Shown here one piece after another: positions 38,499 to 47,665 of a stretch of DNA of 64,000 bases. The DNA comes from Gloeocapsopsis crepidinum LEGE 06123 (GTDB taxonomy: Bacteria; Cyanobacteriota; Cyanobacteriia; Cyanobacteriales; Chroococcidiopsidaceae). The translations under genes and the position numbers were made by a program. The DNA lies in assembly GCF_015207655.1 (NCBI RefSeq), contig NZ_JADEWN010000005.1, forward strand, positions 79,305 to 143,304, written 5' to 3'. Under the pieces are notes generated by a model, which was not told the origin of the DNA, searched no databases, and worked only from the letters and a program-made list of their open reading frames with translations. How positions within the stretch are numbered: the first letter of the stretch is position 1; each line of letters opens with the position of its first letter.

Positions 38499-39260
38499 CT
38501 AGCGCTGTATTTCTCTAATTTTACTTACAGCTAATTGGTAGTTGCTTGTGTCTTCTTGGCGGTGAAACAATTCCGCAGCTTTTTGCAAATCGTTGATTGC
38601 GCCTAGTTTATCTCCGTTGTTGTAGCGAGTCAGACCGCGATGATAGTGAGTCATGGCAAGATTGTATACTGAACCCTGGCGATTGCCTCGCAGTCGAGAA
38701 CGCTCGGAGGACGGCATTTGATTGAGAACTTGAATTGCTTGAGTATACTCTGTCATTGCGCCCCTTGAATCTCCACTACTTTCAAGGCTTAAGCCACGTT
38801 GGCGATAAAGCTGCGCTAGGTTGAGATAGGGATCTTCAAGTAAAGGATTGATTTTAATAGCTTGGGTATAGTCAGCGATCGCACCTTGAGGATCTTCCGC
38901 AGCAAATTTTGCAATACCGCGATTGTTGTAGATTTCTGCGTGACGGGGATTGATTTTGATGGCTTGGGTGTAATCGGCGATCGCACCTTGACGATCGCCT
39001 AATGCTAAGCGGGCTAAACCGCGATCGTTGTAAGCATCGGCGTGATTTGGGTTTAGCTTAATGGCTTGCGTATAATATTCAATTGCGCCTTGTTTGTCGC
39101 CTTCGAGTTGATCTTTGAAGACTCCTTGACGGTAGTATTCATCCGCAGTCATTGTTGCAACTTGTGGCGATTGTGCATAGGTTATTGGGATTTCACCTAA
39201 TGCAGTTGCAACTCCTAAAAGCAGGCACGTAGTTAGTAAGATTTTACGAAGGCGAAACAT
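38499..39260 (-). CDS. Periplasmic TPR protein
   Basis: A 253-residue exported protein from the ATG at 39260 (MFRLRKILL); longer in-frame starts would remove the signal peptide and overlap the caspase gene. The signal peptide ends near TYAQS. It contains about five TPR units of the GAIADYTQAIKINP type, with near-identical copies (A-AYNDRGLARLALGD, A-IYNNRGIAKFAAED). It lies 8 bp downstream of the caspase/STAND/WD40 gene on the same strand and is probably co-transcribed with it. TPR proteins are protein-binding scaffolds; the partner is unknown. Confidence 0.85.
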   Translation of the reverse strand: MFRLRKILLTTCLLLGVATALGEIPITYAQSPQVATMTADEYYRQGVFKDQLEGDKQGAIEYYTQAIKLNPNHADAYNDRGLARLALGDRQGAIADYTQAIKINPRHAEIYNNRGIAKFAAEDPQGAIADYTQAIKINPLLEDPYLNLAQLYRQRGLSLESSGDSRGAMTEYTQAIQVLNQMPSSERSRLRGNRQGSVYNLAMTHYHRGLTRYNNGDKLGAINDLQKAAELFHRQEDTSNYQLAVSKIREIQR

Positions 39261-39267
39261 AACATAG

Positions 39268-42200
39268 TTAATTTGTGGTTTTGCAAAGGTGGCGATCGCT
39301 CGCACTTATGTTGGAATTTGTTGTTAAATAATCACTTAACCAATTGCAGCTTTGCTCTACTAGATTATTTAAATCAAGAGTCCACTGATGAACAACGTTA
39401 TCACTACCAACACCAATTAAATTTTTACCATCGGTAGTAAATCTTACACCCAAACTTGGTGCTTTCCCTCGAAAAGATCCTAAAAGTTGACCGTGAATGT
39501 TCCACAGTTTAATTGTTGAGTCGTCACTCGCAGAAGCAACAAGCTTACCATCGGGGCTAAAACTGACATCATTAATCCAGCCACTATGTCCTTGCAGCGT
39601 ACTGATTAATTTACCGTCAACACTCCACAGTTTGACTGTATTATCCACACTTGCAGAGGCGAGAAGTCCATGAGGGCTGAAACTAACGTCACTGATAGCA
39701 TCGTTATGTCCTTGCAGTGTTCTGATTAATTTACCGTCAACACTCCAGAGTTTCACCGTAGCATCTTTACTGGCAGAAGCAACAATTTTGCTGTCAGGGC
39801 TGAATGTGACATTATTGACAGCATCTTGATGTCCTGGTAGCAATCTGATGAGTTGACCATCACGACTCCATAATTTCACCGTTTTGTCATCACTTGCCGA
39901 AGCAAGTAAGTTACCATCGGGGCTAAAGCTGACACTATTCAGCCAATTATTATGTCCCTCAAAGGACTTCAGTACTAAACCATCACGATTCCAAAGTTTA
40001 ATAGTGTGATGCGCATCGATACTTTTAGCTTTCAGTTCAATGGAGTTTTCAGCAGCAGCTATACTGCCATCAGGACTAAAACTAACTTGATGAAAAACAT
40101 CGTTATCTTCTTTGAGAGTTTTTGCAGTATTGCCATTGAGGTTCCAAAATGTCACGGTGTTGTCACGGCAAACCAAAGCGATATCTTGCACATTTGTACT
40201 GAAGCTGACACTAATTGTTTGAGGACATTCTTGGGCAACGGCGGATTTTTGTTCTATATTCCAGAGTCGTAGCGTGTTGTCTACTCCTGCGGAAACTAGC
40301 ATCCCATTGGGGCTGAAACTGACGTAATTGACTGGGGCGCTGTGTCCTTTGAAAGTTTCCAGTTCTCCAGCGTGGTTCCACAACTTCACGGTGAAATCGT
40401 CGCTTGCAGACGCTAATAGCTTACCATCAGGGCTAAAGCTGACGTGATTGACTGGGGCGCTGTGTCCTTTGAGAGTTTTGAGTAAATTGCCTTCACGACT
40501 CCAAAGTTTAATTGTATTGTCACGGCTGGCGGTAGCAAGCATTCCTGCTGGGCTAAAACTGACGCTGGTAACTCCGCTGTTATGTCCTTGTAGCGTTTTG
40601 ATTAAAGTTCCATCTATGTTCCAAAGTTTGATACCATCGTCACTCGCTGAAGCTAAGGTTTTGCTATCGGGACTGAAGCTAATGCTGTTTATTGGGCTAG
40701 TGTGTGTAGGAAGCGATCGCACTAGAGTTCCATCGTAATTCCAAAGTTTAATCGTTTGATCGTCGCTTGCTGAAGCAATAATCTTACCATCAGGACTGAA
40801 ACTAACACTAGTTACTCTTGTACTATGGCTTTGCAGTGTTTTAAGTAAAGTTCCATCTATATTCCAAAGCTTGATAGTCGCGTCGTCACTGGCAGAAGCT
40901 AATATTTGACCATCAGGACTAAAACTAATACTATTATTGATTGGATTGGTATGTGCGCTAAGCGATTGCACTAATGTTCCATCTTGATTCCATAATTTAA
41001 TGGTTGAATCATCGCTTGCTGAGGCAATAATCTTACCATCGGGGCTAACAGCGATCGCATTCACACTGTAAGCGTGTCCGACAAAGCGGTTGCGTTCTTG
41101 CATTGCGGATAGTACCTGCTGTAATGTACTAGCAGTTTTAATTTGTAGTTCGTACGGTACTGCCAACGTTTGCTGTACTTGCTGCGCTGCCTTCACGCTG
41201 ACGGTTAAAGCTTCTAATTGCTGGTTAGCACTCAATAGAGCAGTAGACAAAGAGTTTAAACTCTCAATTTGGATGTTTTGACGTTGTAAATACGCAATTC
41301 CTGCTAAACCGCAAGCTGTAAATCCAAGAATGCTCATGACTCCTGCGGTAAGTTGGGCTTGTTTCAGTCGGCGTTTGGTTTGGAGGTGTTGTTGTTGTCT
41401 GGCTTCTAAACACGCAGTGATAAACTGTTGCGTTTCTGGTGATAATTCATCGGCGTACTTGACGTAGATTTCTTCAGCTTCTGCGAGTCGCACGCCATGC
41501 AAGAGAAAATCAGAATGCTGTTGATTTTGCTTCCATAATGATGCTGCTTGTTCGATTTGTCGTTGAACTTGTAACCGAGTGCGGTTTTCTTGCAGCCACC
41601 AGCGTAAAGTTGACCAATGGCGAATTAGGACTTCGTGTGCGATTTCGATAGTAACTTCTTGCTTGAGTGTTGCTAAGGACACTTCAGGCGATGATGTACC
41701 TCGACTTTGCCCTACAGGATATTCATCGCAGTTAACAACGATTAGTTTAGCTGTAGTTAATGCTTGCAGCGTTCTTTCTACAAGGGGTGCGGGATATTTC
41801 GCTACGGTCATTTCTGACTTGCTGACGCGCCGTCGAGTATCTTCGGTACCGTCTCCTAATTGCGTCAACGTGAGAAAAATCCATTGGGCGCAAGCTTGGG
41901 CTTCGGGTTCGAGGCTGTCGTAAACAGCTTGGGCTTTTTTTTCTAAAACGCCTTTGAGTCCGCCAATCTGCTGTTGATAAGACTGTAGTGTTAATACTCC
42001 ACTCTGGCGATGTAACCACAATTGCTCTAAAACAAATTCGAGTAGCGGTAAATCTCCTGCGGAGTGTGGTAAATCTTGCAGCAGAACTTCGACTAATTCG
42101 GGTTCGACGTGCAATCCTACTTGCTGGGCTGGCTGTACGATCACCTGACGATAATCATCGCAAGTTAAGCACGGTGGAACTAACGCGCTAGATTGTTGCA

Positions 42201-44358
42201 ACACGGATGCAAGTAAAGGTACTTCTAAACACGAACTTATAAAATCAGCGCGTAGCGTAATGACAAGTTTGAATCGATCTGCAGCATAATTGACAGCACC
42301 GATGAGAAGATCTAAAAATTGTTGGCGATCGCTACTTGCAGTAAGTGTAAATAGTTCTTCAAATTGGTCTACCACAAGAACGACCATTGGTTCTGGACGA
42401 GTTCGTAACCAGCGCACAAAGCCTTCGACTCCCAAGTGCAATAATCCCTCAAGTTGCAGTGCTTGGTAAGCTTTTTCTTTTTCTGTTCCTACATCTACAA
42501 GGCGCTGTACTAATGCTGTCATTGGTTTTGCCCCAGGGCGAAGACTTCCTATCCACCAAGATTCGCTTCCTGGTAATTGTTTACCTTGTCGCAACTGTGC
42601 CATTAAACCAGCTTGCACAACCGAAGATTTACCACTACCAGAAGCCCCGACGACAGCTAAGAAAGCACGTTGACTTAGTTCATTAATCAGTTTTTGCGTA
42701 AGTGCTTCGCGTCCGTAAAAATATGGGGCGTCGGCTTCGTTAAAAGCTTTTAATCCCATGTACGGACAAAGTCCTAAATCAAAGTCTTCGCTGTCTCCAC
42801 CACGGGAAACAATGACTCTGTTGGGTAAAACTTCGATGACACCTTGTACGCCTGATAGCCAGACATGAAGTGGAACGCCTGTTCCTGCAAGTTCTACTTG
42901 AAGTTGAGCAATCCAAGCAGCAACGGGTAATCCCGTTTGAGGATCAGCGGTAGTTAGAGTTTGTAGAAGTGCTTGAGTAAATTGTTCCGGTACATCGAGA
43001 GGAGAAGCCGCTGCGATTAAACATTGTCCGTGTTGGGGACCTAGTTGTAAATCTTCTACCCAATCTTCGAGTGAATTGGCTCCTGGACAATCTAACACAA
43101 TGATTTGTTGAGCAATATTTGATCGCCGTAGTTCTTGACGTAACCAAGAACGCGCAAGTCGCACGCCATCAGCTAATACAAACCAGGAATCGCCTTCGGT
43201 GGTTTCCTCAATGCGACCGCGTAAGTATAAAAATGCGGTGGTAATGTTGGGGGATGAAGATTGTACGAGATTGGGCGATCGCAAATACGCTTGAATCGCC
43301 TCGCGTACCTGTGACAATTCTTTTCCTGGTCGTGGCAAATACTCTAGCTCAAATTTTCCGGCTTGGCGCAATACTTTACTTAGTTCTACAGTGGCTTGAT
43401 AGCTTGCTAATCCGTTAATCACTAATGCTTGTCTAGGATGCGTTGCACCAATACTTGCTGAACTTAGTCCTAAAACGAGTTCTCCTATTCCTTCAACAAT
43501 CCGCTTTGGTGTTTGGATCGGATATTCTGAATGAAGATTAACTTCGCCTCGGCTGCGCTTTTGCTGATTGATTAACCGTAGTTGTTGGTTGGTTTTATCG
43601 ACATACTGCAAAGTGCGGTGATAGACGTATTTATACAACCCATCAACTTCAATCACGCCTTGAGCATCGGCAGCTTCTCCACGTAACCCCCGAATGAGAA
43701 AATAAGTAAATACTCCATGTCCCAATTCAGGAAATTCCCAGGATTGTTGTCCTTGATCGCACGAAAGTAACGCATAAAATCCTTTACTTTGTGTTGCGCG
43801 TTGTCGTAATAATTCGACAAGTTGGGAAGTCGGATTTTGCAATGCAGTAGTACTGTCTCCTCTTGCTCCGATTAATGTCATCCCCCCACTGTGACACGCA
43901 TCGAGCCATACAAGTTGTTGTGTTGCTGCACATTCTCCTAGCATTCGCAACAGTTCTGACATTGCCCAACCTGTGTTGAGTAAATCATCTTTTTGGGTAT
44001 CTGCTAAACATAAAACTGCCTGCTGATCTGGTTCTAAAAAACCATGCCCAGAAAAGTAAAATAGCACTGTATCTTGAGCGCGGGCAGTAGAAATAATATA
44101 TTTCAAACTACTTTGTACGGCAGATAATTCTGGAGTTAAAGCCGCAAAATCGTGATGAACAATGATTTCTTTATGAGGAAATCGTTGCGTAGCAACTGTT
44201 AGCGCCTCAGCTAGACCTTGACAATCTACGGCTGAATAACGCAGCATGGGTATATCAGAATCGCTGTATTTGTTGATACCGACTAAGAGAACCCAGAGCT
44301 TTGCTTTGCCGCTTTCTAGGTGTGTTGAGCGACTCGTACCCACACTAACTGGAGACAT
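39268..44358 (-). CDS. Caspase-pseudocaspase-STAND ATPase-TM-WD40 protein
   Basis: A 1696-residue multidomain protein. A caspase-hemoglobinase domain (about 20-275) has catalytic H105 in YFSGHGF and C155 in LDACHSGG. A second, caspase-like block (about 308-515) repeats the plan but lacks the pair. An nSTAND1-type NTPase follows: PYMGLKAFNEADAPYFYGRE (533-551), Walker A GASGSGKSS at 571, and VVDQFEEL (Walker B). A single TM helix lies near residue 1025. About 14 WD40 repeats then fill the C-terminal third, enough for two seven-bladed propellers. In such STAND proteins ligand binding by the repeats drives oligomerisation and protease activation. Substrates are unknown. The WD repeats are highly alike at DNA level. 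Confidence 0.92.
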   Translation of the reverse strand: MSPVSVGTSRSTHLESGKAKLWVLLVGINKYSDSDIPMLRYSAVDCQGLAEALTVATQRFPHKEIIVHHDFAALTPELSAVQSSLKYIISTARAQDTVLFYFSGHGFLEPDQQAVLCLADTQKDDLLNTGWAMSELLRMLGECAATQQLVWLDACHSGGMTLIGARGDSTTALQNPTSQLVELLRQRATQSKGFYALLSCDQGQQSWEFPELGHGVFTYFLIRGLRGEAADAQGVIEVDGLYKYVYHRTLQYVDKTNQQLRLINQQKRSRGEVNLHSEYPIQTPKRIVEGIGELVLGLSSASIGATHPRQALVINGLASYQATVELSKVLRQAGKFELEYLPRPGKELSQVREAIQAYLRSPNLVQSSSPNITTAFLYLRGRIEETTEGDSWFVLADGVRLARSWLRQELRRSNIAQQIIVLDCPGANSLEDWVEDLQLGPQHGQCLIAAASPLDVPEQFTQALLQTLTTADPQTGLPVAAWIAQLQVELAGTGVPLHVWLSGVQGVIEVLPNRVIVSRGGDSEDFDLGLCPYMGLKAFNEADAPYFYGREALTQKLINELSQRAFLAVVGASGSGKSSVVQAGLMAQLRQGKQLPGSESWWIGSLRPGAKPMTALVQRLVDVGTEKEKAYQALQLEGLLHLGVEGFVRWLRTRPEPMVVLVVDQFEELFTLTASSDRQQFLDLLIGAVNYAADRFKLVITLRADFISSCLEVPLLASVLQQSSALVPPCLTCDDYRQVIVQPAQQVGLHVEPELVEVLLQDLPHSAGDLPLLEFVLEQLWLHRQSGVLTLQSYQQQIGGLKGVLEKKAQAVYDSLEPEAQACAQWIFLTLTQLGDGTEDTRRRVSKSEMTVAKYPAPLVERTLQALTTAKLIVVNCDEYPVGQSRGTSSPEVSLATLKQEVTIEIAHEVLIRHWSTLRWWLQENRTRLQVQRQIEQAASLWKQNQQHSDFLLHGVRLAEAEEIYVKYADELSPETQQFITACLEARQQQHLQTKRRLKQAQLTAGVMSILGFTACGLAGIAYLQRQNIQIESLNSLSTALLSANQQLEALTVSVKAAQQVQQTLAVPYELQIKTASTLQQVLSAMQERNRFVGHAYSVNAIAVSPDGKIIASASDDSTIKLWNQDGTLVQSLSAHTNPINNSISFSPDGQILASASDDATIKLWNIDGTLLKTLQSHSTRVTSVSFSPDGKIIASASDDQTIKLWNYDGTLVRSLPTHTSPINSISFSPDSKTLASASDDGIKLWNIDGTLIKTLQGHNSGVTSVSFSPAGMLATASRDNTIKLWSREGNLLKTLKGHSAPVNHVSFSPDGKLLASASDDFTVKLWNHAGELETFKGHSAPVNYVSFSPNGMLVSAGVDNTLRLWNIEQKSAVAQECPQTISVSFSTNVQDIALVCRDNTVTFWNLNGNTAKTLKEDNDVFHQVSFSPDGSIAAAENSIELKAKSIDAHHTIKLWNRDGLVLKSFEGHNNWLNSVSFSPDGNLLASASDDKTVKLWSRDGQLIRLLPGHQDAVNNVTFSPDSKIVASASKDATVKLWSVDGKLIRTLQGHNDAISDVSFSPHGLLASASVDNTVKLWSVDGKLISTLQGHSGWINDVSFSPDGKLVASASDDSTIKLWNIHGQLLGSFRGKAPSLGVRFTTDGKNLIGVGSDNVVHQWTLDLNNLVEQSCNWLSDYLTTNSNISASDRHLCKTTN

Positions 44359-44558
44359 GGTTGATCACCTAAAGGCAATTGATGAATAAAGAGTTGTGAT
44401 ATTGATTTGAAGTAAATTAATTAAGGTGTATCTTTTATATATCGTTGAATTCCCAGGATTTACTGAAAATTTTCCTTAAGAATTCTGTAATGTTTGCAAG
44501 CGATAAACTATATCAAAAAGTCAAAAAAGATATATTTTTGTAAGTTAATTTGTGTTGG
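44359..44558. other. Spacer upstream of caspase gene
   Basis: About 200 bp of AT-rich DNA between the 3' end of the 57-residue ORF and the caspase gene start. It must hold the caspase promoter; it does not contain the 28-bp element found upstream of the secreted-protein genes. Confidence 0.4.
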
Positions 44559-44732
44559 TTAATAAACCATGCATTGGCAAATTGAAACTGAATTAGTAAG
44601 TGTCATGAACTCTTGACCAGAAATAAATTCGCTGTAGTCAGCTAAGTTATCGAGTCCTACAAGATTGAGGATAATTTCAGTACCTAGCCAGAGCGTTGTT
44701 TTGAGTAACATTTTTTTCCAGTTAATTGCCAT
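44559..44732 (-). CDS. 57-residue conserved-looking small protein
   Basis: A short ORF (MAINWKKMLLKTTLWLGTEI, then ILNLVGLDNLADYSEF) with an ATG at 44732 and stop at 44559. The N-terminal half is a membrane-like amphipathic helix (residues 3-27), followed by DNLADYSEF. The coding case rests on an uninterrupted frame, a plausible protein, and the 28-bp promoter-like element 57 nt upstream, at the same distance as in three other genes. I recall similar short proteins in other cyanobacteria, but only a search can confirm this. Function unknown. Confidence 0.6.
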   Translation of the reverse strand: MAINWKKMLLKTTLWLGTEIILNLVGLDNLADYSEFISGQEFMTLTNSVSICQCMVY

Positions 44733-44788
44733 CACTGCACCACCTTACAAACTGAAACAATTCCTGTGTTGGAGGTTGTATTAAGTAA

Positions 44789-44816
44789 ATAAGGTTGCTT
44801 CGGTTGGTTTATGCAG
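44789..44816 (-). promoter_or_regulatory. 28-bp promoter-like element, copy 1
   Basis: On the minus strand: CTGCATAAA, 2 nt, AAC, 9 nt, then CTTAT. It ends 57 nt before the ATG of the 57-residue ORF and matches the other copies in spacing; 18 of 28 positions are invariant across the four. Confidence 0.75.
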
Positions 44817-44823
44817 ATAGCTT

Positions 44824-44870
44824 GGCGACTAAAGTCACCACTAAATAAACGAAGTCCACCTCCGTGGACT
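44824..44870. repeat. Multi-hairpin repeat, copy B (two hairpins)
   Basis: GGCGACT-AA-AGTCACC (44824-44839, one mismatch) and AGTCCAC-CTCC-GTGGACT (44853-44870). It lies just upstream of promoter element copy 1, between it and the 3' end of the TPS exoprotein gene. Confidence 0.6.
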
Positions 44871-44949
44871 AATGAGTCTCTTTAGCTATGGTTTCAACCT
44901 TTCGTGGAACTAATGTTTATTTAGATGGTGTTAATACTTAGCAATAGTA

Positions 44950-47529
44950 TTATTGGCAAGATATAACGTTTTGTCCAGGATTTAGAGTAGTTGTAGGTGT
45001 GGCTGCGATTAGTATAACTTCGCCTTGATTGTTCGTTGCCCAGTTTGTCGCTTCTACCAGAGGAGTTGAGGTGGTGCGGGGTGTGAGTGCGATCGCCTCC
45101 TCTGTAACATTTGTAGTAACACTAGAAGAACGCCAATCTTGCCAGACATCATTACTACTAAGGACTTCTCCAGGGTTTGGCGGTAAACCACCGCGTCCAG
45201 TAACGACAAATTGACTGGCGTTGGCAACATTCTCAGCCGCACATCCTTGCGCAATTAGACCTGAAACATCGACTAAATTTTGTGGTAACACCACTGCACC
45301 GCGACTGGGATCGACGTCTGGGGTATTAATGACAACTTCACCACTTAATTGTGGGTTAGTTTGGGAAATTGCCGTGATATCACTACTTGGGAGTCGAACA
45401 GGATCTAGATTTGCTGGATCGTTGGTTCCTAACAAAGTTTGCAAATCTTCCAAGCTGCGTACTGTCAAGCCAAAGATATTTTGTGCATCAATTGTCACTC
45501 TTCCTCCTTGACCGAGAAACGCATTAGCTTTGATGTCATTATTTTCATTCGGCGCAGCGATGATGAATCGTGCATTATTAATCGATATATCGCCACCATC
45601 CCCCGCAGTACCTTCAATCCCTGCGGTTGTAGAAATCGCACTAATATCGCGGAGAAACAAATCTTGCACGTTTAGGTTAATATCTCCACCTTGACCTGAA
45701 GCTGTGTTAGCGACAATTTCTCCGTTATCTAGACGGATAGTTTGAGCATCTACGCGCAAATTTCCTGCACCTTGAGCTGCTGTTGTTTTGTTGACACTAC
45801 TCACTGCCAGGATCGCGCCATCCCGAACAATTAATTCATCGGTTTGAATACTTAAGTTTCCTCCTCGACCAGTAGCATCAAAAATGGCTGGTAAGCCAGT
45901 TTCAGGTAATCCCCCAGAATTTGCAAATAAGCCAGATTTTAGGTCTTGACCCTCAACATTAACAGTGCCAGCGACTTCGATAGATTGTGCTTCTTGTATG
46001 GTTAAATTTCCGGCGTCTCCGCTACCAAGCGTTGCGGTTTGCAAAACTGCGCCATCACGAATACTCAAGCGGTCTGTTGTAACTGTTAAATTTCCGCCAT
46101 CGCCACTAGAGTCTTTTGCAGTGCTAGCGAACAAGCCACTTGGAAAAGGTAAACCCGCCTCATTTATGATTGGTTCACCCTTTGGTGTCAGTGCAACGCC
46201 AACGATGTTAATTTCTGAAGCTCGAATAGTTACATCCCCTGTGTTTCCTGCACCAAAAGTACCAGAAGCTATCTGCGCACCGTCTTGGATAATTAGCTTG
46301 TTTGTTGTTAAAGACAAGTTCCCTGCTGTCCCTGTTGCGTCTTCCCGTGCTTGAGTCAACAAGCCACTAAGATATCCTCCTTCTGACGCACTACCAACCG
46401 CTGTCACAGATTCAGTCGCAGTTACATTTAAGTTTCCGCCTTGACCTTCTTTGAAAGTGCTAGCTGCAATTTGTCCTCCATTCAGAAGAAGTAATTGACC
46501 AGTCTCAATGTTGACATTGGCACCTTGTCCAGAGCCTTCAATAAAAGCCGTAATTGCTGAGACATCCGTTATATTAAGCTGCGAAGCTCGAATAAAGACG
46601 TCTCCGCCGTTTTGACTTCCTGATGTCCCTGCAAGAATATATGAGTAGTTAGCAAGAGTAACTTGTCTACCTTGGATTTGAATGTCCCCACTACCTTCAC
46701 TACTGACGTCTAAAATAGCTTGTTGAGAAAGTAGAATATCCTGAAAATCCTGTATACCTTCATATCCTAAAGCCCAACCCTTATCAACTGGAGTGAGGCT
46801 AACTTGTACAGGTGCAGTTTCTGGTGTCACTTTTCCAGCAACGCTTCCTAACTCAATTCTACCGCCTAGTGCTACTAACGCTCTATCCCCTCCTCCTGCT
46901 ATATCTAATTTACCGCCAACAAGCCCTAGGGTTGTTCCATCTGGAACTTGTAGGATCGTGCTTCCCGCTTGTACTTGAATGCCTGCGGCTGGCGTACCAA
47001 ATTGCAATCCTACAGGTACACTGACTGTCAGTAAGGACTCAGTTGTTGGAAGGTTTATGGTATCAAAAGAGGTTCCGTCAGCAAATTTAAGACTGCTTGC
47101 AGTACTTGCAACAAAAGAGCCACCAACATTCAGTGCAGCACTAGGACCAAAAATAATTCCATTCGGATTAAGTAGAAAGAAGTTTGCAGCGCTTACATCA
47201 CCATTAGGCTGCAGCACTTCAATTAAACCATCAATATTTGAGACAGAGATTCCTGTCACGCGAGTCAGCACATTCTCAATTTCTGGAGCAACTTCTCGAA
47301 AAGAAGCAGAGCCGTTAGTAGGAACTGAAAACTCACTAAAGCTATGAAACAAGTTAGTTCCTGCTTGAGTACCGCCAGTGATAATACTATTATTATCTTC
47401 CGTTGTAACAGTAGAAGGATTAGCTAAAGTCCGATCCTCAATGATTTGAGCCTGAAGTGGAGTTGTTATTGATAAAAAGAATAAGAATATGCTGCTACTA
47501 TACCAAAAAGATTGACGATGCAGTTTCAT
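44950..47529 (-). CDS. Two-partner-secretion (filamentous hemagglutinin-type) exoprotein
   Basis: An 859-residue TpsA-type exoprotein. The signal peptide (SIFLFFLSITTPLQAQ) is followed by a TPS domain with NPNGIIFG (about residue 122) and VSNIDGLIEVL, the signals for the outer-membrane partner. The rest is a right-handed beta-helix of about 50-residue repeats with GGNLSIQTDELIVRDGA-like units. The C-terminal 100 residues form a non-repetitive segment with Cys in QGCAAENV and at the very end (ISCQ), which could anchor it. A TpsB/Omp85-type transporter is not adjacent. Likely a surface adhesin. Confidence 0.9.
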   Translation of the reverse strand: MKLHRQSFWYSSSIFLFFLSITTPLQAQIIEDRTLANPSTVTTEDNNSIITGGTQAGTNLFHSFSEFSVPTNGSASFREVAPEIENVLTRVTGISVSNIDGLIEVLQPNGDVSAANFFLLNPNGIIFGPSAALNVGGSFVASTASSLKFADGTSFDTINLPTTESLLTVSVPVGLQFGTPAAGIQVQAGSTILQVPDGTTLGLVGGKLDIAGGGDRALVALGGRIELGSVAGKVTPETAPVQVSLTPVDKGWALGYEGIQDFQDILLSQQAILDVSSEGSGDIQIQGRQVTLANYSYILAGTSGSQNGGDVFIRASQLNITDVSAITAFIEGSGQGANVNIETGQLLLLNGGQIAASTFKEGQGGNLNVTATESVTAVGSASEGGYLSGLLTQAREDATGTAGNLSLTTNKLIIQDGAQIASGTFGAGNTGDVTIRASEINIVGVALTPKGEPIINEAGLPFPSGLFASTAKDSSGDGGNLTVTTDRLSIRDGAVLQTATLGSGDAGNLTIQEAQSIEVAGTVNVEGQDLKSGLFANSGGLPETGLPAIFDATGRGGNLSIQTDELIVRDGAILAVSSVNKTTAAQGAGNLRVDAQTIRLDNGEIVANTASGQGGDINLNVQDLFLRDISAISTTAGIEGTAGDGGDISINNARFIIAAPNENNDIKANAFLGQGGRVTIDAQNIFGLTVRSLEDLQTLLGTNDPANLDPVRLPSSDITAISQTNPQLSGEVVINTPDVDPSRGAVVLPQNLVDVSGLIAQGCAAENVANASQFVVTGRGGLPPNPGEVLSSNDVWQDWRSSSVTTNVTEEAIALTPRTTSTPLVEATNWATNNQGEVILIAATPTTTLNPGQNVISCQ

Positions 47530-47574
47530 ATTTTGAAGTAAAGTCTGAGCAGGTAATTTGTTTACTTAAAATTA

Positions 47575-47619
47575 AAAAATATTCAATCTCTTATTGAAAT
47601 TAGTTAAAAGAGATTGAAT
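47575..47619 (-). terminator. Intrinsic terminator of RTX gene 1
   Basis: ATTCAATCTCTT (47581-47592) pairs with AAGAGATTGAAT (47608-47619), a 12-bp perfect stem. On the minus strand a T6 tract follows. It lies between the RTX gene and the TPS exoprotein gene. Confidence 0.75.
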
Positions 47620-47665
47620 AACCAATTGTATTTTTTCGTAAATACAAGCCTCAAATTAGATAAAT

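Noticed and set aside
39350..41095. CRISPR-like regular repeats
   Set aside because: The periodicity is that of coding WD40 blades (about 120 bp), with no spacers; the same is true of the RTX repeats at 48,000 and 53,500.
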